From assembly GCF_036607905.1 (NCBI RefSeq), contig NZ_CP144555.1, positions 1,302,001 to 1,366,000 of the forward strand: a DNA stretch of 64,000 nt, in the 5' to 3' direction. This stretch comes from Streptomyces sp. SCSIO 75703. GTDB lineage: Bacteria > Actinomycetota > Actinomycetes > Streptomycetales > Streptomycetaceae. Positions 22,184 through 31,546 of the stretch are shown piece by piece. Position 1 is the first letter of the stretch, and each line of letters begins with the position of its first letter. A program made the position numbers and the translations under genes. Below the pieces are notes generated by a model, which worked only from the letters and a program-made list of their open reading frames with translations, ran no database searches and had not been told where the DNA came from.

Positions 22184-22421
22184 GTCCCCCACCCCCGTCG
22201 TCCGTGCCCGCGCCGCCCGGTCGTCCGGGACCGGCGCGTCCCCCGGGGTCCCGGTGCCGGTCACGTGCCGGGCTCCGGCACCGGGACCATCCGGTGTGCT
22301 CCCCGTGGTCCATCCTGCCCCGCGGAAGATCCGTGCGCATTGCAGGGTTCCGGCAGTGTTCGGGGGAACTTCATGCCGGTGCGTGCCAACGGCCCCCGCC
22401 CGCACGTGCGGTGGAACGGGA

Positions 22422-22462
22422 GCGGCGCGCACCCCTCGGCGTACCGCCGGGGTGCGCGCCGC
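22422..22462 (-). terminator. Terminator of hemE
   Basis: The 14-base arms GCGGCGCGCACCCC (22422-22435) and GGGGTGCGCGCCGC (22449-22462) are perfect inverted copies around a 13-base loop. The hairpin starts 12 bases after the hemE stop and lies before the YqiJ-like gene, so it separates the two units. Confidence 0.75.
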
Positions 22463-22474
22463 GCGCCGGGTGCG

Positions 22475-23542
22475 TCAGCGGGCCGTCCGCGTGTGGACGT
22501 ACTCCACGAGGCGGGTCAGCGCGTCCGCGTCGGTGGTCGGCAGGACGCCGTGGCCGAGGTTGAAGACGTGGCCCTCCAGGCCGGCCGCCGCGTCCAGGAT
22601 CTCGTCGGTCTTGGCCTCGACGGCCGGGGTCGGCGCGAAGAGGACGGCGGGGTCGAGGTTGCCCTGGAGCGCCTTGCCGGGGCCGACCCGGCGGGCGGCC
22701 TCGTCCATCGGGACCCGCCAGTCGACGCCGACGACGTCCGCGCCGGCCTCGCCGAGCAGGCCCAGCAGTTCGCCGGTGCCGACGCCGAAGTGGATGCGGG
22801 GCACGCCGAGGCCCTGGACGGCGTCGAAGACCTTGCGGGAGGCGGGCATCACCGAGCGGCGGTAGTCGGCGGGGGAGAGCGCGCCGACCCAGGAGTCGAA
22901 GAGCTGGACGGCGCTCGCGCCGGCCTCGATCTGCACCTTGAGGAAGGCGGTGGTGATCTCGGCGAGGCGGTCCAGCAGGTCGGCCCAGAGCTGCGGGTCG
23001 CCGTACATGAGCGCCTTGGTGTGCTCGTGGTTGCGGGACGGGCCGCCCTCCACCAGGTAGCTGGCGAGGGTGAACGGGGCGCCCGCGAAGCCGATGAGCG
23101 GGGTGGCGCCCAGCTCGCCGGTGAGGATGCCCATCGCCTCGGTGACGTAGGAGACGTCGTCGGGGGTCAGGTCGCGCAGCCGCGCCAGGTCCGCCCGGGA
23201 ACGGATCGGCTGCTCGACGACCGGGCCGACGCCCGGTTTGATGTCGAGGTCGATGCCGATGGCCTTGAGCGGCACGACGATGTCGCTGAAGTAGATCGCC
23301 GCGTCCACGCCGTGCCGGCGCACCGGCTGCAGGGTGATCTCGGCCACCAGGTCGGGACGCATGCACGATTCGAGCATCGGGATGCCCTCACGCACCTTGA
23401 GGTACTCCGGCAGTGAGCGTCCGGCCTGCCGCATGAACCACACGGGCGTGTGCGGCACCGGCTCACGCCTGCACGCCTTGAGGAACGCGGAGTCGTACGC
23501 GGCGGTCGGCTGGTTGCCCGCAGGGCTCTGGTTCGCACTCAC
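22475..23542 (-). CDS. hemE: Uroporphyrinogen decarboxylase
   Basis: This 355-residue cytosolic enzyme decarboxylates the four acetate side chains of uroporphyrinogen III to give coproporphyrinogen III in haem synthesis. The N-terminal signature [15 protein letters not shown] (residues about 33-47), with the Arg that contacts the substrate, and the second signature [17 protein letters not shown] are intact. [13 protein letters not shown] and FNLGHGVLP complete the usual blocks. Length is typical for the family. The GTG start at 23542 is divergent from the DUF3000 gene. A strong terminator follows the stop. This begins the conserved Streptomyces block that runs to murA-like. Confidence 0.97.
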   Translation of the reverse strand: MSANQSPAGNQPTAAYDSAFLKACRREPVPHTPVWFMRQAGRSLPEYLKVREGIPMLESCMRPDLVAEITLQPVRRHGVDAAIYFSDIVVPLKAIGIDLDIKPGVGPVVEQPIRSRADLARLRDLTPDDVSYVTEAMGILTGELGATPLIGFAGAPFTLASYLVEGGPSRNHEHTKALMYGDPQLWADLLDRLAEITTAFLKVQIEAGASAVQLFDSWVGALSPADYRRSVMPASRKVFDAVQGLGVPRIHFGVGTGELLGLLGEAGADVVGVDWRVPMDEAARRVGPGKALQGNLDPAVLFAPTPAVEAKTDEILDAAAGLEGHVFNLGHGVLPTTDADALTRLVEYVHTRTAR

Positions 23543-23723
23543 ACGGCCCAGTGTCCCATGGTCCGCCCGCGCTCCGGGCCACGGGTGGCTCCGTCACGGT
23601 TCGCGGGCGCACACCCGGGAAGGGGCTCCGCCGGGCCGGCCGGCGGCGCGCGATCCGGCCATCGCACTCGAACGGGGGTGTCCCTCCCTGCGCGGGGGCG
23701 GCATTCCGCCTAATCTTCCCCGC

Positions 23724-24401
23724 ATGGCTGCGGCTCAGGGACGACTGTCGGACGGCGCTGGCGACATGGACGATCAGAAGGACACCGAGGGGGGTCTCCG
23801 GCCTACGGACGGCACGGCGCCGCCACCGTTCGCGGCGGCCGTCGAGGCGTTGCGGGCGGCACGGCTGCGACCGCAGATCGAGGTGGAGACGACACCGGCC
23901 CCGCGGCGGCTCGCGCCGTACGCGTACGCCCTGGAGGCGGCGGTCGTCGACGGCGACGAGGACCTGGCCGACGGGCGGCTGGTGCTGCTGCACGATCCGG
24001 CCGGGCACGACGCCTGGCACGGCACCTTCCGGCTGGTGACGCTGGTGCGGGCGGAGCTGGAGGCGGAGATGGCCGCGGACCCGCTGCTGCCCGAGGTGTG
24101 CTGGTCCTGGCTGACCGGCGCGCTCCAGGCCCGCGGCCTGGCGTACGGCGAGCCCAGCGGCACGGTGACGCGGGCCAGTTCCCACTACTTCGGCGGGCTG
24201 TCGGCCCGCCCCTCGGCCTCGCAGATCGAGATCCGGGCGTCCTGGACGCCCCGGGAGGGCCTGGGCGGGGTCCCGGACACGGCCACGCACCTGGCGTCCT
24301 GGTGCGATCTGCTGGCGCAGGTCGCGGGGCTGCCGCCGGCCGGTCCCGGGGACGCGTCGGTCGTGACGCTGCCGCAGCGGCGCGGCCCCCAGTCCCGCTG
24401 A
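23724..24401 (+). CDS. DUF3000 family protein, conserved actinobacterial hypothetical
   Basis: This 225-residue protein has no signal peptide or membrane segment. The core (about residues 45-205) has PPPFAAAVEALRAA, LAPYAYALEA, LVLLHDPAGHDAWHGTFRLV, SWLTGALQARG and SQIEIRASWTP, matching DUF3000 as I remember it. These proteins are almost always coded next to hemE in Actinobacteria, and no function is established. The ATG at 23724 is the first good start in frame. Another Met codon 15 codons downstream (DMDDQK) is possible. It is divergent from hemE across a 181-base promoter region. Confidence 0.8.
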   Translation: MAAAQGRLSDGAGDMDDQKDTEGGLRPTDGTAPPPFAAAVEALRAARLRPQIEVETTPAPRRLAPYAYALEAAVVDGDEDLADGRLVLLHDPAGHDAWHGTFRLVTLVRAELEAEMAADPLLPEVCWSWLTGALQARGLAYGEPSGTVTRASSHYFGGLSARPSASQIEIRASWTPREGLGGVPDTATHLASWCDLLAQVAGLPPAGPGDASVVTLPQRRGPQSR

Positions 24402-24942
24402 CCCGCCCCTCCCCGCCCGCTCCCTCCCCCACCGGACCCTCCCCGGATTCCGCCCGGTGCCACGGCCCCGGCATCCGGACCCCGGCACCTCGGCACCCCC
24501 GTCGCCCGGTCCGGCCCCGACACGACGTCGCGGCCGGACCGGGCGACTCGCGTGTCGGGGACCGGCCGCCTTCCCCCGGGGCCGGCTTCCCCTTCCCTCT
24601 CGGGCCTGGCCGCCTTCCCGCGCGCCTCGTCGGCCGCCTCCCCCGCGGCCCGCCGGCCCCTCCCTCACCACGTTCACCGCGCCCAACCCCCGCTTCACCC
24701 GTTCGCCGTAGGTCACTTTGTCGATACGGCCACTTTCGACCGCGTTTAGACACCGAGTGAAACCGTTCGATCTTCGAATGATCGACAGCCTGTCCGAATT
24801 GCTCGGATTGTTACTCACCAGATCGTGATCATTTTCTAAAGGCGGGCGCGATCGATGCCGAAGACGACTGTGACCTTGAAAGCACGGCTCGCCCCGGCTC
24901 CACCCCCACGAGCCGGTCCCGTCCCGCACCCCAGGAGGCCTG
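24402..24942 (+). other. Intergenic region upstream of the response regulator
   Basis: This 541-base stretch has no supportable gene. Its first part is GC-rich and holds a long hairpin: arms CCCCGACACG (24515-24524) and CGTGTCGGGG (24551-24560), probably the DUF3000 terminator. The last 220 bases are clearly AT-richer and contain TTGTCGATACGG, several ATCG/CGAT half-sites around 24768-24786 and an AT-rich stretch near 24826-24838. This is where the response regulator's promoter and operator should lie. The exact -35/-10 pair is not clear. Confidence 0.5.
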
Positions 24943-25605
24943 GTGTCCGTTCTCCTCGAGCAGCCCGCAAGCCTGGTCGCCTACCGCCCGAACAAGCCGA
25001 CCGCCATGGTCGTCGTGGCCGACCCGCGCGTCCGTTCCACCGTCACCCGCCATCTGTGGGCGCTCGGTGTGCGCGACGTCATCGAAGCCTCGTCCGTCGC
25101 GGAGGCCCGTCCCCGCATCGGCAACCCGCGCGACATCTGCGTCGCCGACGTCCACCTCCCCGACGGCTCGGGTCTGACCCTGCTGTCCGAGACCCGCGCA
25201 GCGGGCTGGCCCAACGGGCTGGCCCTCTCCGCCGCCGACGACATCGGCGCCGTGCGCAACGCCCTCGCCGGCGGTGTGAAGGGCTACGTCGTCACCGGCA
25301 CCCGCACCAACATCGGCCTCCCGAGCCGTCCGGGCGCCGCCCCCATCGGTGCCGCCGCCGCCCGTCTGCACCGCCGCCCGCCGGGCGCCCCGAGTCACCC
25401 GGGCGGCTACCGCGAACTCTCCGGCCGCGAGGTCGAGGTGCTGCGGCTGGTGGCCGAGGGCCAGTCCAACAAGGCGATCGGCGTCTCGATGGGCCTGTCC
25501 GCGCTGACCGTCAAGAGCCACCTCGCCCGCATCGCCCGCAAGCTCGGCACCGGCGACCGTGCCGGGATGGTCGCGGTGGCCCTGCGCACCGGCATCATCC
25601 ACTGA
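24943..25605 (+). CDS. Orphan NarL/LuxR-type response regulator
   Basis: This 220-residue protein has a receiver-like domain (residues about 20-120) and a LuxR-type HTH domain (about 155-218). The HTH contains ELSGREVEVLRLVAEGQSNKAIG and LTVKSHLARIARKLG. The likely phosphoacceptor is Asp69 in VADVHLPDGSG, with Lys near 115 (GGVKGYV). The usual acidic pair near the N-terminus is reduced to one Asp (VVADPRV), so phosphorylation may be weak or absent. No sensor kinase is adjacent. The GTG start at 24943 follows AGGAGG. Homologues keep this position between hemE/DUF3000 and rnd in Streptomyces. Targets are unknown. Confidence 0.88.
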   Translation: MSVLLEQPASLVAYRPNKPTAMVVVADPRVRSTVTRHLWALGVRDVIEASSVAEARPRIGNPRDICVADVHLPDGSGLTLLSETRAAGWPNGLALSAADDIGAVRNALAGGVKGYVVTGTRTNIGLPSRPGAAPIGAAAARLHRRPPGAPSHPGGYRELSGREVEVLRLVAEGQSNKAIGVSMGLSALTVKSHLARIARKLGTGDRAGMVAVALRTGIIH

Positions 25606-25698
25606 CCCCGCTCCCCCTTGCCGCCCCCTCCCTCCCCCGCCCCCTCCCCCGGCGCGACCGAGTCCGAGCCCCCGCCCGGTCCGCTCGCCCACCCTCCC

Positions 25699-25734
25699 GG
25701 CGCCCGCCGACGGAACGTTCCGTCGGCGGGCGCC
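25699..25734. terminator. Bidirectional terminator, perfect 36-base palindrome
   Basis: The arms 25699-25716 and 25717-25734 (18 bases each, beginning GGCGCCCGCC) are exact inverted copies. The palindrome lies between the convergent response-regulator and acetyltransferase genes, so it can end both transcripts. Confidence 0.8.
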
Positions 25735-25796
25735 GTCCTGGCCCGCTCCCCCGCGCGCCGGGCCGCCGTACGGGGCGTTCCGGGCCCGCCGGGCCG

Positions 25797-26306
25797 TCAG
25801 ACGCCGAAGGCCGGGGCGTAGCGGATGGTGCCGGACGGGACCGGACGCCCCTCGTCCAAGGCGAGCGCCATCAGGGACTCGTCGGGTGCGTCGAAGGGCG
25901 CGCGGATGCCGAGGCGGGAGGCCGGGGTGAAGCCGAAGCGCGGGTAGTAGGCGGCGTGGCCGAGGACCACGACGAGGTGTTCGCCCCGCCGGCGGGCGGC
26001 GTCCAGGACGGCGCGGACGGCCGCGGAACCGGCGCCGGTGCGCTGCGCCCGGGGCAGCACCGCGCAGGGGGCCAGCGCGAGCGCGGGCCGGCCGCCGACG
26101 TGGCAGCGGGTGAGCAGGGCGTGGCCGGCCGGGGTGCCGTCGGGTTCGACGGCGAGCATCGACAGGCCCTCGATCCAGGCCGCCGGGTCGGCGCGCAGGG
26201 CGTCGACGAGATCGGCCTCCCCCGGGGTGGGGAAGGCGGCCAGGTTGACGGCGCGGACGGCCTCGGCGTCGGCGGCGGTCTCGGGGCGGGTGGCCCAGGG
26301 GGTCAT
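25797..26306 (-). CDS. GNAT-family N-acetyltransferase (YhbS-like)
   Basis: This 169-residue protein has a GNAT fold with TRPETAADAEAVRAVNLAAF at the start. The acetyl-CoA-binding motif A is varied: ALAPCAVLPRAQRTGAGSAAVRAVLDAA, near residues 85-112, where R-x-x-G-x-G/A is read as Arg-Thr-Gly-Ala-Gly. The strand VVLGHAAYYPRFGF, typical of YhbS-type members, follows. It transfers an acetyl group from acetyl-CoA to an amine, but the acceptor is unknown. The ATG at 26306 faces the ribonuclease D gene across 176 bases. Such genes often act in detoxification, but that is only a family-level expectation. Confidence 0.82.
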   Translation of the reverse strand: MTPWATRPETAADAEAVRAVNLAAFPTPGEADLVDALRADPAAWIEGLSMLAVEPDGTPAGHALLTRCHVGGRPALALAPCAVLPRAQRTGAGSAAVRAVLDAARRRGEHLVVVLGHAAYYPRFGFTPASRLGIRAPFDAPDESLMALALDEGRPVPSGTIRYAPAFGV

Positions 26307-26470
26307 GGCGGTTCCGTTCTCGCTGGTGCGGGCGTGGACGGGGGCGCCGTCCGGACCTCCGGCGCCGCCGGCACGGGCCCCGCGGGGGCGTGCTCCGGCG
26401 CCGAGGCCAGTTTTGGCTGGCCACCCTCGTTTCCGAGCGTAGGCGCCCGTCGGGCACCGGTCGGTACGGA

Positions 26471-26476
26471 TACCCT
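26471..26476 (+). promoter_or_regulatory. rnd: Possible -10 box of a leaderless rnd transcript
   Basis: TACCCT ends seven bases before the GTG start at 26483, placing the transcription start at or very near the first base of the codon. No ribosome-binding sequence is visible upstream of the GTG. Both facts suggest a leaderless mRNA. The -35 region is not clear. Confidence 0.35.
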
Positions 26477-26482
26477 TGACAG

Positions 26483-27772
26483 GTGACCGACGCCCACGAA
26501 ACCGCAGCAGACCGTTCACTGCGAACCACCGGAGGCGCCCCTCCGGACGACGCCGGATCTTCTGTGACCGAGGCGCCGATCCCCTTGCTCGACCCGCGTG
26601 AGGGCGTGCCGCCGGTGGTCGCGGACGCCGCCGCGCTGGACCGCGTGACCGCCGCCTTCGCCGCCGGGACCGGCCCCGTCGCCGTCGACGCCGAGCGCGC
26701 CTCCGGCTACCGCTACGGGCAGCGCGCCTATCTGGTGCAACTGCGCCGCGCCGGGGCCGGTACGGCGCTGATCGACCCGGTGGCCTGCCCCGACCTGTCG
26801 GGACTCGGCGAGGCGCTCTCCGGCACCGAGTGGGTGCTGCACGCCGCCACCCAGGACCTGCCCTGCCTCCGTGAGATAGGGATGCTGCCCGCGAGCCTCT
26901 TCGACACCGAGCTGGCCGGACGGCTCGCCGGGTTCCCCCGGGTCGGGCTCGGCGCGATGGTGGAGAACGTGCTGGGCTACAGCCTGGAGAAGGGGCACTC
27001 GGCCGTCGACTGGTCCACCCGTCCGCTCCCCGAGCCGTGGCTGCGCTACGCGGCCCTCGACGTGGAACTCCTCGTGGACCTGCGGGACGCGCTGGAGAAG
27101 GAGCTGGACCGGCAGGGCAAGCTGGAGTGGGCGCGGCAGGAGTTCGACGCGATCGCCTCGGCGCCGCCGCCGGAGCCCCGCAAGGATCCGTGGCGGCGTA
27201 CGTCCGGCATGCACAAGGTGCGCCGGCGGCGTCAGTTGGCGGTGGTGCGGGAGCTGTGGCAGACCCGCGACCGGATCGCCCAGCGGCGGGACGTCTCCCC
27301 CGGCAAGGTGCTCGGTGACGCGGCGATCGTCGAGGCGGCGCTCGCGGTGCCGGCGCACGCGTCCGCGCTGGCCGCGCTGAACGGCTTCGGACGGATGAAC
27401 CGCCGCCAGCTCGAGCAGTGGCAGGCGGCGGTGGACCGGGTGAAGGGCCTGACGGAGTCCCAGTTGCCGCAGCCCGGTCAGCCGGTGACCGGCCCCCCGC
27501 CCCCGCGGGCCTGGGCGGACAAGGACCCGGCCGCCGCGGCGCGGCTCTCGGCGGCCCGTACGGCGGTGTCGGCGCTGGCCGAGCGGCTGTCGATGCCGCA
27601 GGAGAACCTGATCTCCCCGGACACGGTGCGCCGGGTCTGCTGGGAGCCGCCGAAGCCGGCGGACGCGGACACCGTGGCGGCGGCCCTCGCCGGGTACGGG
27701 GCGCGGCCCTGGCAGGTGGAGCAGGTGACGCCGGTGCTGGTGCCGGCGCTGGCGGCGGACGTGGAGGCGTAG
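26483..27772 (+). CDS. rnd: Ribonuclease D
   Basis: This 429-residue 3'-5' exoribonuclease trims tRNA and other stable RNA 3' ends. The DEDD-type catalytic site is visible: Asp69 and Glu71 in VAVDAERAS, Asp125 in HAATQDLPCLR, and Tyr189/Asp193 in LRYAALDVELL, the DEDDy arrangement. A HRDC domain follows at about residues 225-310 (RQLAVVRELWQTRDRIAQRRD). A further C-terminal helical region is present, as in other actinobacterial members. The first 35 residues are disordered. The GTG start has no ribosome site and may be leaderless. It is divergent from the acetyltransferase gene. Confidence 0.93.
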   Translation: MTDAHETAADRSLRTTGGAPPDDAGSSVTEAPIPLLDPREGVPPVVADAAALDRVTAAFAAGTGPVAVDAERASGYRYGQRAYLVQLRRAGAGTALIDPVACPDLSGLGEALSGTEWVLHAATQDLPCLREIGMLPASLFDTELAGRLAGFPRVGLGAMVENVLGYSLEKGHSAVDWSTRPLPEPWLRYAALDVELLVDLRDALEKELDRQGKLEWARQEFDAIASAPPPEPRKDPWRRTSGMHKVRRRRQLAVVRELWQTRDRIAQRRDVSPGKVLGDAAIVEAALAVPAHASALAALNGFGRMNRRQLEQWQAAVDRVKGLTESQLPQPGQPVTGPPPPRAWADKDPAAAARLSAARTAVSALAERLSMPQENLISPDTVRRVCWEPPKPADADTVAAALAGYGARPWQVEQVTPVLVPALAADVEA

Positions 27773-28178
27773 CCGGGCCCGGACGTGCGCGACCGCACGC
27801 CCCCCGGGGGTCGCGGGCCACGGGGGCGTCGGCGTACCGGGCCCGTCCCGGGCGGGTCGCGGACCGGCGTGTCGTCCCGCGCGCCGTGCCCGCGCCGCGC
27901 CCGGCGTGTCGTCCCTTGGTACGGATTCTCGGCATCTCGGCAGCGTCGATTTCCCGCCAACGTGCCCGGGGCGGGTCCTCCGTACCGGACTCGCGCCCGC
28001 GAACCGGCGCCCGCACGGCCGGAGCGGGCGCCCGGGTGCCGCTGCCCGGGTGTGACGTTCACCGCTCCGGGCGGGGGGACTGGGCAGCTACGTTACCCAC
28101 AAGTAGCATGAGCCTGAGCGCGCGCTCAGCGCATGCGTGCCGCAGCAGTGCCATCCCGCACCCTGGAGGAGAGCCATC
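27773..28178 (+). promoter_or_regulatory. Promoter region of the thiolase-fadB operon
   Basis: No gene is seen in these 406 bases. Near the end, TAGCAT (28104-28109) fits a -10 box. The exact 16-base palindrome CTGAGCGCGCGCTCAG (28114-28129) covers the predicted transcription start, a good place for a repressor, for example of the TetR type that controls fatty-acid degradation genes. A weak ribosome site and the GTG follow at 28165-28181. The first 250 bases are GC-rich with several small inverted repeats and nothing else definable. Confidence 0.45.
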
Positions 28179-29396
28179 GTGCCTCGTACCGTCAGGGACG
28201 TCGTCTTCGTCGACGGCGTCCGCACCCCGTTCGGCAAGGCGGGCCCGAAGGGCATCTACCACGAGACCCGCGCCGACGACCTCGTCGTGAAGGCGATCCG
28301 GGAGCTGCTGCGCCGCAACCCCGGACTCGACCCGAAGGAGATCGACGAGGTCGCCGTCGCCGCGACCACGCAGATCGGCGACCAGGGTCTGACCATCGGC
28401 CGCACCGCCGGCATCCTGGCGGGCCTGCCGACCTCGGTCCCCGGCTACTCCATCGACCGGATGTGCGCGGGCGCGCTGACGGCCGTCACCACGGTGGCCG
28501 GCTCCGTCGCCTTCGGCGCCTACGACGTCGCCATCGCGGGCGGTGTCGAGCACATGGGCCGCCACCCGATGGGCGAGGGAGTGGACCCGAACCCGCGGTT
28601 CGTCTCCGAGAAGCTGGTCGACGAGTCCGCCCTCTTCATGGGCATGACCGCCGAGAACCTGCACGACCGCTACCCGGACATCACCAAGCAGCGCGCCGAC
28701 GAGTACGCGGTCCGCTCCCAGGAGAAGGCCGCCAAGGCGTACGCCGACGGCAAGATCCAGGCCGACCTGGTGCCGATCTCGGTGCGCCGCACCACCCCGG
28801 AGGGCGGCGAGACCGGCTGGGGCCTGGTCACCGCCGACGAGCCGATGCGCCCGGGGACCACCCTGGAGAACCTCGCCGGGCTCAAGACGCCGTTCCGCGT
28901 CCACGGCCGGGTCACCGCGGGCAACGCGGCCGGCCTCAACGACGGCGCCACCGCCTCGCTCATCGCCTCCGAGGACTTCGCCCGCGAGAACGGGCTGCCG
29001 GTCAAGATGCGCCTGGTCTCCTACTCCTTCGCCGGCGTGGAGCCCGAGGTCATGGGCTACGGCCCGATCCCGGCCACCGAGAAGGCCCTCGCGCAGGCGG
29101 GCCTGTCCATCTCCGACATCGGCCTGTTCGAGATCAACGAGGCGTTCGCCGTCCAGGTCCTCGCCTTCCTGCAGCACTACGGCATCGCCGACGACGACCC
29201 GCGCGTCAACCAGTACGGCGGCGCCATCGCCTTCGGCCACCCGCTGGCCTCCTCCGGCGTCCGGCTGATGACCCAGCTCGCCCGCCAGTTCGAGGACCAG
29301 CCGCAGGTCCGTTACGGCCTCACCACCATGTGCGTCGGCTTCGGCATGGGCGCCACGGTCATCTGGGAGAACCCGCACTTCGAGGGGGACAAGTGA
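28179..29396 (+). CDS. fadA: Acetyl-CoA acyltransferase (3-ketoacyl-CoA thiolase)
   Basis: This 405-residue thiolase carries the nucleophile Cys96 in SIDRMCAGALTAV, the GGVEHMGRHPM block, the NEAFAVQVLA motif, the catalytic His in GGAIAFGHPLASSG and the second Cys in TTMCVGFGMG. It cleaves 3-ketoacyl-CoA in beta-oxidation. The GTG at 28179 was preferred because GGAGGAGAG lies upstream at the right spacing and the product begins exactly where thiolases do; an ATG at 28137 has no such support. The stop overlaps the fadB start (GTGA), so the two subunits are made together, probably as a trifunctional complex. Confidence 0.95.
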   Translation: MPRTVRDVVFVDGVRTPFGKAGPKGIYHETRADDLVVKAIRELLRRNPGLDPKEIDEVAVAATTQIGDQGLTIGRTAGILAGLPTSVPGYSIDRMCAGALTAVTTVAGSVAFGAYDVAIAGGVEHMGRHPMGEGVDPNPRFVSEKLVDESALFMGMTAENLHDRYPDITKQRADEYAVRSQEKAAKAYADGKIQADLVPISVRRTTPEGGETGWGLVTADEPMRPGTTLENLAGLKTPFRVHGRVTAGNAAGLNDGATASLIASEDFARENGLPVKMRLVSYSFAGVEPEVMGYGPIPATEKALAQAGLSISDIGLFEINEAFAVQVLAFLQHYGIADDDPRVNQYGGAIAFGHPLASSGVRLMTQLARQFEDQPQVRYGLTTMCVGFGMGATVIWENPHFEGDK

Positions 29397-31522
29397 GCAC
29401 CACCGCAGAACTGTTGAAGGGCGCGGCCGAGCTGTTCCCGGGCGAGGTCGTCACGCAGGCGCACGTGCGCCACTTCGACCTGCCGCTGGGTGCCGGGCGC
29501 TTCGCGCTGATCACCCTGGACAACGGCCACGACCACACGAAGCCGACCACGCTCGGCCCGCAGTCGCTGGCGAACATCGACGCCGCGATCGACCAGGTCG
29601 AGAAGGAGGCCGCGGCCGGCGAGATCGTCGGGGCGGGCGTCACCGGCAAGCCGTTCATCTTCGCGGTCGGCGCCGACCTCAAGGGCGTCGAGCTGCTGAA
29701 GCGGCACGAGGACGCGCTGGCCATCGGCAAGGGCGGCCACGACGTCTTCAAGCGGCTGGCGAAGCTGGCCGTGCCGACCTTCGCGTACTACAACGGCGCG
29801 GCCATGGGCGGCGGGGTCGAGATCGGCCTGCACTGCACCTACCGCACCGTCTCGGCGGCACTGCCCGCCTTCTCGCTGCCCGAGGTCTTCCTCGGCCTGG
29901 TCCCGGGCTGGGGCGGCTGCACGCTGCTGCCGAACCTCATCGGCGCGGAGAAGGCCGTCTCGGTGATCATCGAGAACAGCCTCAACCAGAACCGGCAGCT
30001 CAAGGGCAAGCAGGTCCACGCGCTCGGCATCGCGGACGCGATCTTCGAGGGGGCGGACTTCCTGGAGCAGTCCCTGACCTGGACCGCGTCCGTGCTCAAG
30101 GGCGAGATCGCCGTCGAGCGCCCGGCGATCGACCGCGGCGAGGGCTGGGACCAGGCCGTCGCCAAGGGCCGCGCCCTCGCGGACTCCAAGGTGCACGGCG
30201 CCGCCCCGGCCGCCTACCGCGCCCTGGACATCATCGCCGCCGCCAAGGACGGCGACCTCCAGGCCGGCTTCGACGCCGAGGACCAGGCCCTCGCCGACCT
30301 CATCATGGGCGGCGAACTCCGGTCCGGCATCTACGCCTTCAACCTGGTGCAGAAGCGCGGCAAGCGCCCCGCCGGCGCCCCGGACAAGAGCCTGGCCCGC
30401 CCCGTCACCAAGGTCGGCGTCGTCGGCGCCGGTCTGATGGCGAGCCAGCTCGCGCTGCTCTTCCTGCGCCGCCTGGAGGTGCCGGTCGTGCTGACCGACA
30501 TCGACCAGGAGCGCGTCGACAAGGGCGTGGGCTACGTCCACGCCGAGATCGACAAGCTGCTCGGCAAGGGCCGGATCGGCCAGGACAAGGCCAACCGGCT
30601 CAAGGCCCTGGTCAGCGGCGTGCTGGACAAGGCGGAGGGCTTCGCGGACGCGGACTTCGTCATCGAGGCCGTCTTCGAGGAGATCGGCGTCAAGCAGCAG
30701 GTGTTCGCGGAGGTCGAGGCGGTCGCCCCGGCGCACGCGATCCTGGCGACGAACACCTCCTCCCTCTCGGTCTCCGAGATGGCCGCGAAGCTGAAGCACC
30801 CCGAGCGGGTCGTCGGCTTCCACTTCTTCAACCCGGTCGCCGTCCTGCCGCTGCTGGAGATCGTGCGCGGCGAGCGGACGGACGATGCCTCGCTCGCCAC
30901 CGCGTTCGCCGTGGCCAAGAAGCTGAAGAAGACCGCGGTGCTGGTCAAGGACGCCCCGGCGTTCGTCGTCAACCGCATCCTGACCCGCTTCATGGGCGAG
31001 ATCCAGAACGTCATCGACGAGGGCACCCCCGTCGAGGTGGCGGAGCGGGCGGTCGAGCCGCTCGGCCTGCCGATGTCCCCGCTGGTCCTGCTGGAACTGG
31101 TCGGCCCGGCGATCGGCCTGCACGTCTCGGAGACGCTGCACGCGGCCTTCCCGGACCGCTTCACGGTCTCGCCGAACCTCAAGGCGGTCGTCGAGGCCGG
31201 CAAGCGCGGCTTCTACGTCTACGACAGCGGCCGTCCCGAGCTGGACCCGGAGGTCGCCGCGCTGCTCGAGCAGGGCGACACCGTCCTGACCGAGGAGCAG
31301 GTGCGGGCGCGGGTGCTGGACGCGGTGGCGCGGGAGATCGGGCTCATGCTCGACGAGGGCGTCGTCGCCGAGGCCCAGGACATCGACCTGTGCCTGATCA
31401 CCGGCGCCGGCTGGCCCTTCCACCTGGGCGGCATCACGCCGTACCTGGACCGCGAGGGGGTCTCCGAGCGGGTCAACGGCAAGCCGTTCCTGGCGCAGGG
31501 GGTGGCCTCGGTCCCGGCCTGA
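29393..31522 (+). CDS. fadB: Fatty-acid oxidation protein: enoyl-CoA hydratase / 3-hydroxyacyl-CoA dehydrogenase
   Basis: This 709-residue bifunctional enzyme has an N-terminal crotonase domain (about residues 15-290: YYNGAAMGGGVEIGLHCTYR and PEVFLGLVPGWGG, with the Glu used in hydration). The NAD-binding 3-hydroxyacyl-CoA dehydrogenase starts with VVGAGLMASQLALL near residue 345 and includes VIEAVFEEIGVKQ, TNTSSLSVSEMA and VGFHFFNPV. It performs the two middle steps of beta-oxidation, handing product to the thiolase coded just upstream. The GTG start lies inside the thiolase stop. A strong terminator follows at 31547-31574. It is predicted cytosolic. Confidence 0.95.
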   Translation: MSTTAELLKGAAELFPGEVVTQAHVRHFDLPLGAGRFALITLDNGHDHTKPTTLGPQSLANIDAAIDQVEKEAAAGEIVGAGVTGKPFIFAVGADLKGVELLKRHEDALAIGKGGHDVFKRLAKLAVPTFAYYNGAAMGGGVEIGLHCTYRTVSAALPAFSLPEVFLGLVPGWGGCTLLPNLIGAEKAVSVIIENSLNQNRQLKGKQVHALGIADAIFEGADFLEQSLTWTASVLKGEIAVERPAIDRGEGWDQAVAKGRALADSKVHGAAPAAYRALDIIAAAKDGDLQAGFDAEDQALADLIMGGELRSGIYAFNLVQKRGKRPAGAPDKSLARPVTKVGVVGAGLMASQLALLFLRRLEVPVVLTDIDQERVDKGVGYVHAEIDKLLGKGRIGQDKANRLKALVSGVLDKAEGFADADFVIEAVFEEIGVKQQVFAEVEAVAPAHAILATNTSSLSVSEMAAKLKHPERVVGFHFFNPVAVLPLLEIVRGERTDDASLATAFAVAKKLKKTAVLVKDAPAFVVNRILTRFMGEIQNVIDEGTPVEVAERAVEPLGLPMSPLVLLELVGPAIGLHVSETLHAAFPDRFTVSPNLKAVVEAGKRGFYVYDSGRPELDPEVAALLEQGDTVLTEEQVRARVLDAVAREIGLMLDEGVVAEAQDIDLCLITGAGWPFHLGGITPYLDREGVSERVNGKPFLAQGVASVPA

Positions 31523-31546
31523 CGCCGCGCCGCCGCCCCACGTGAC

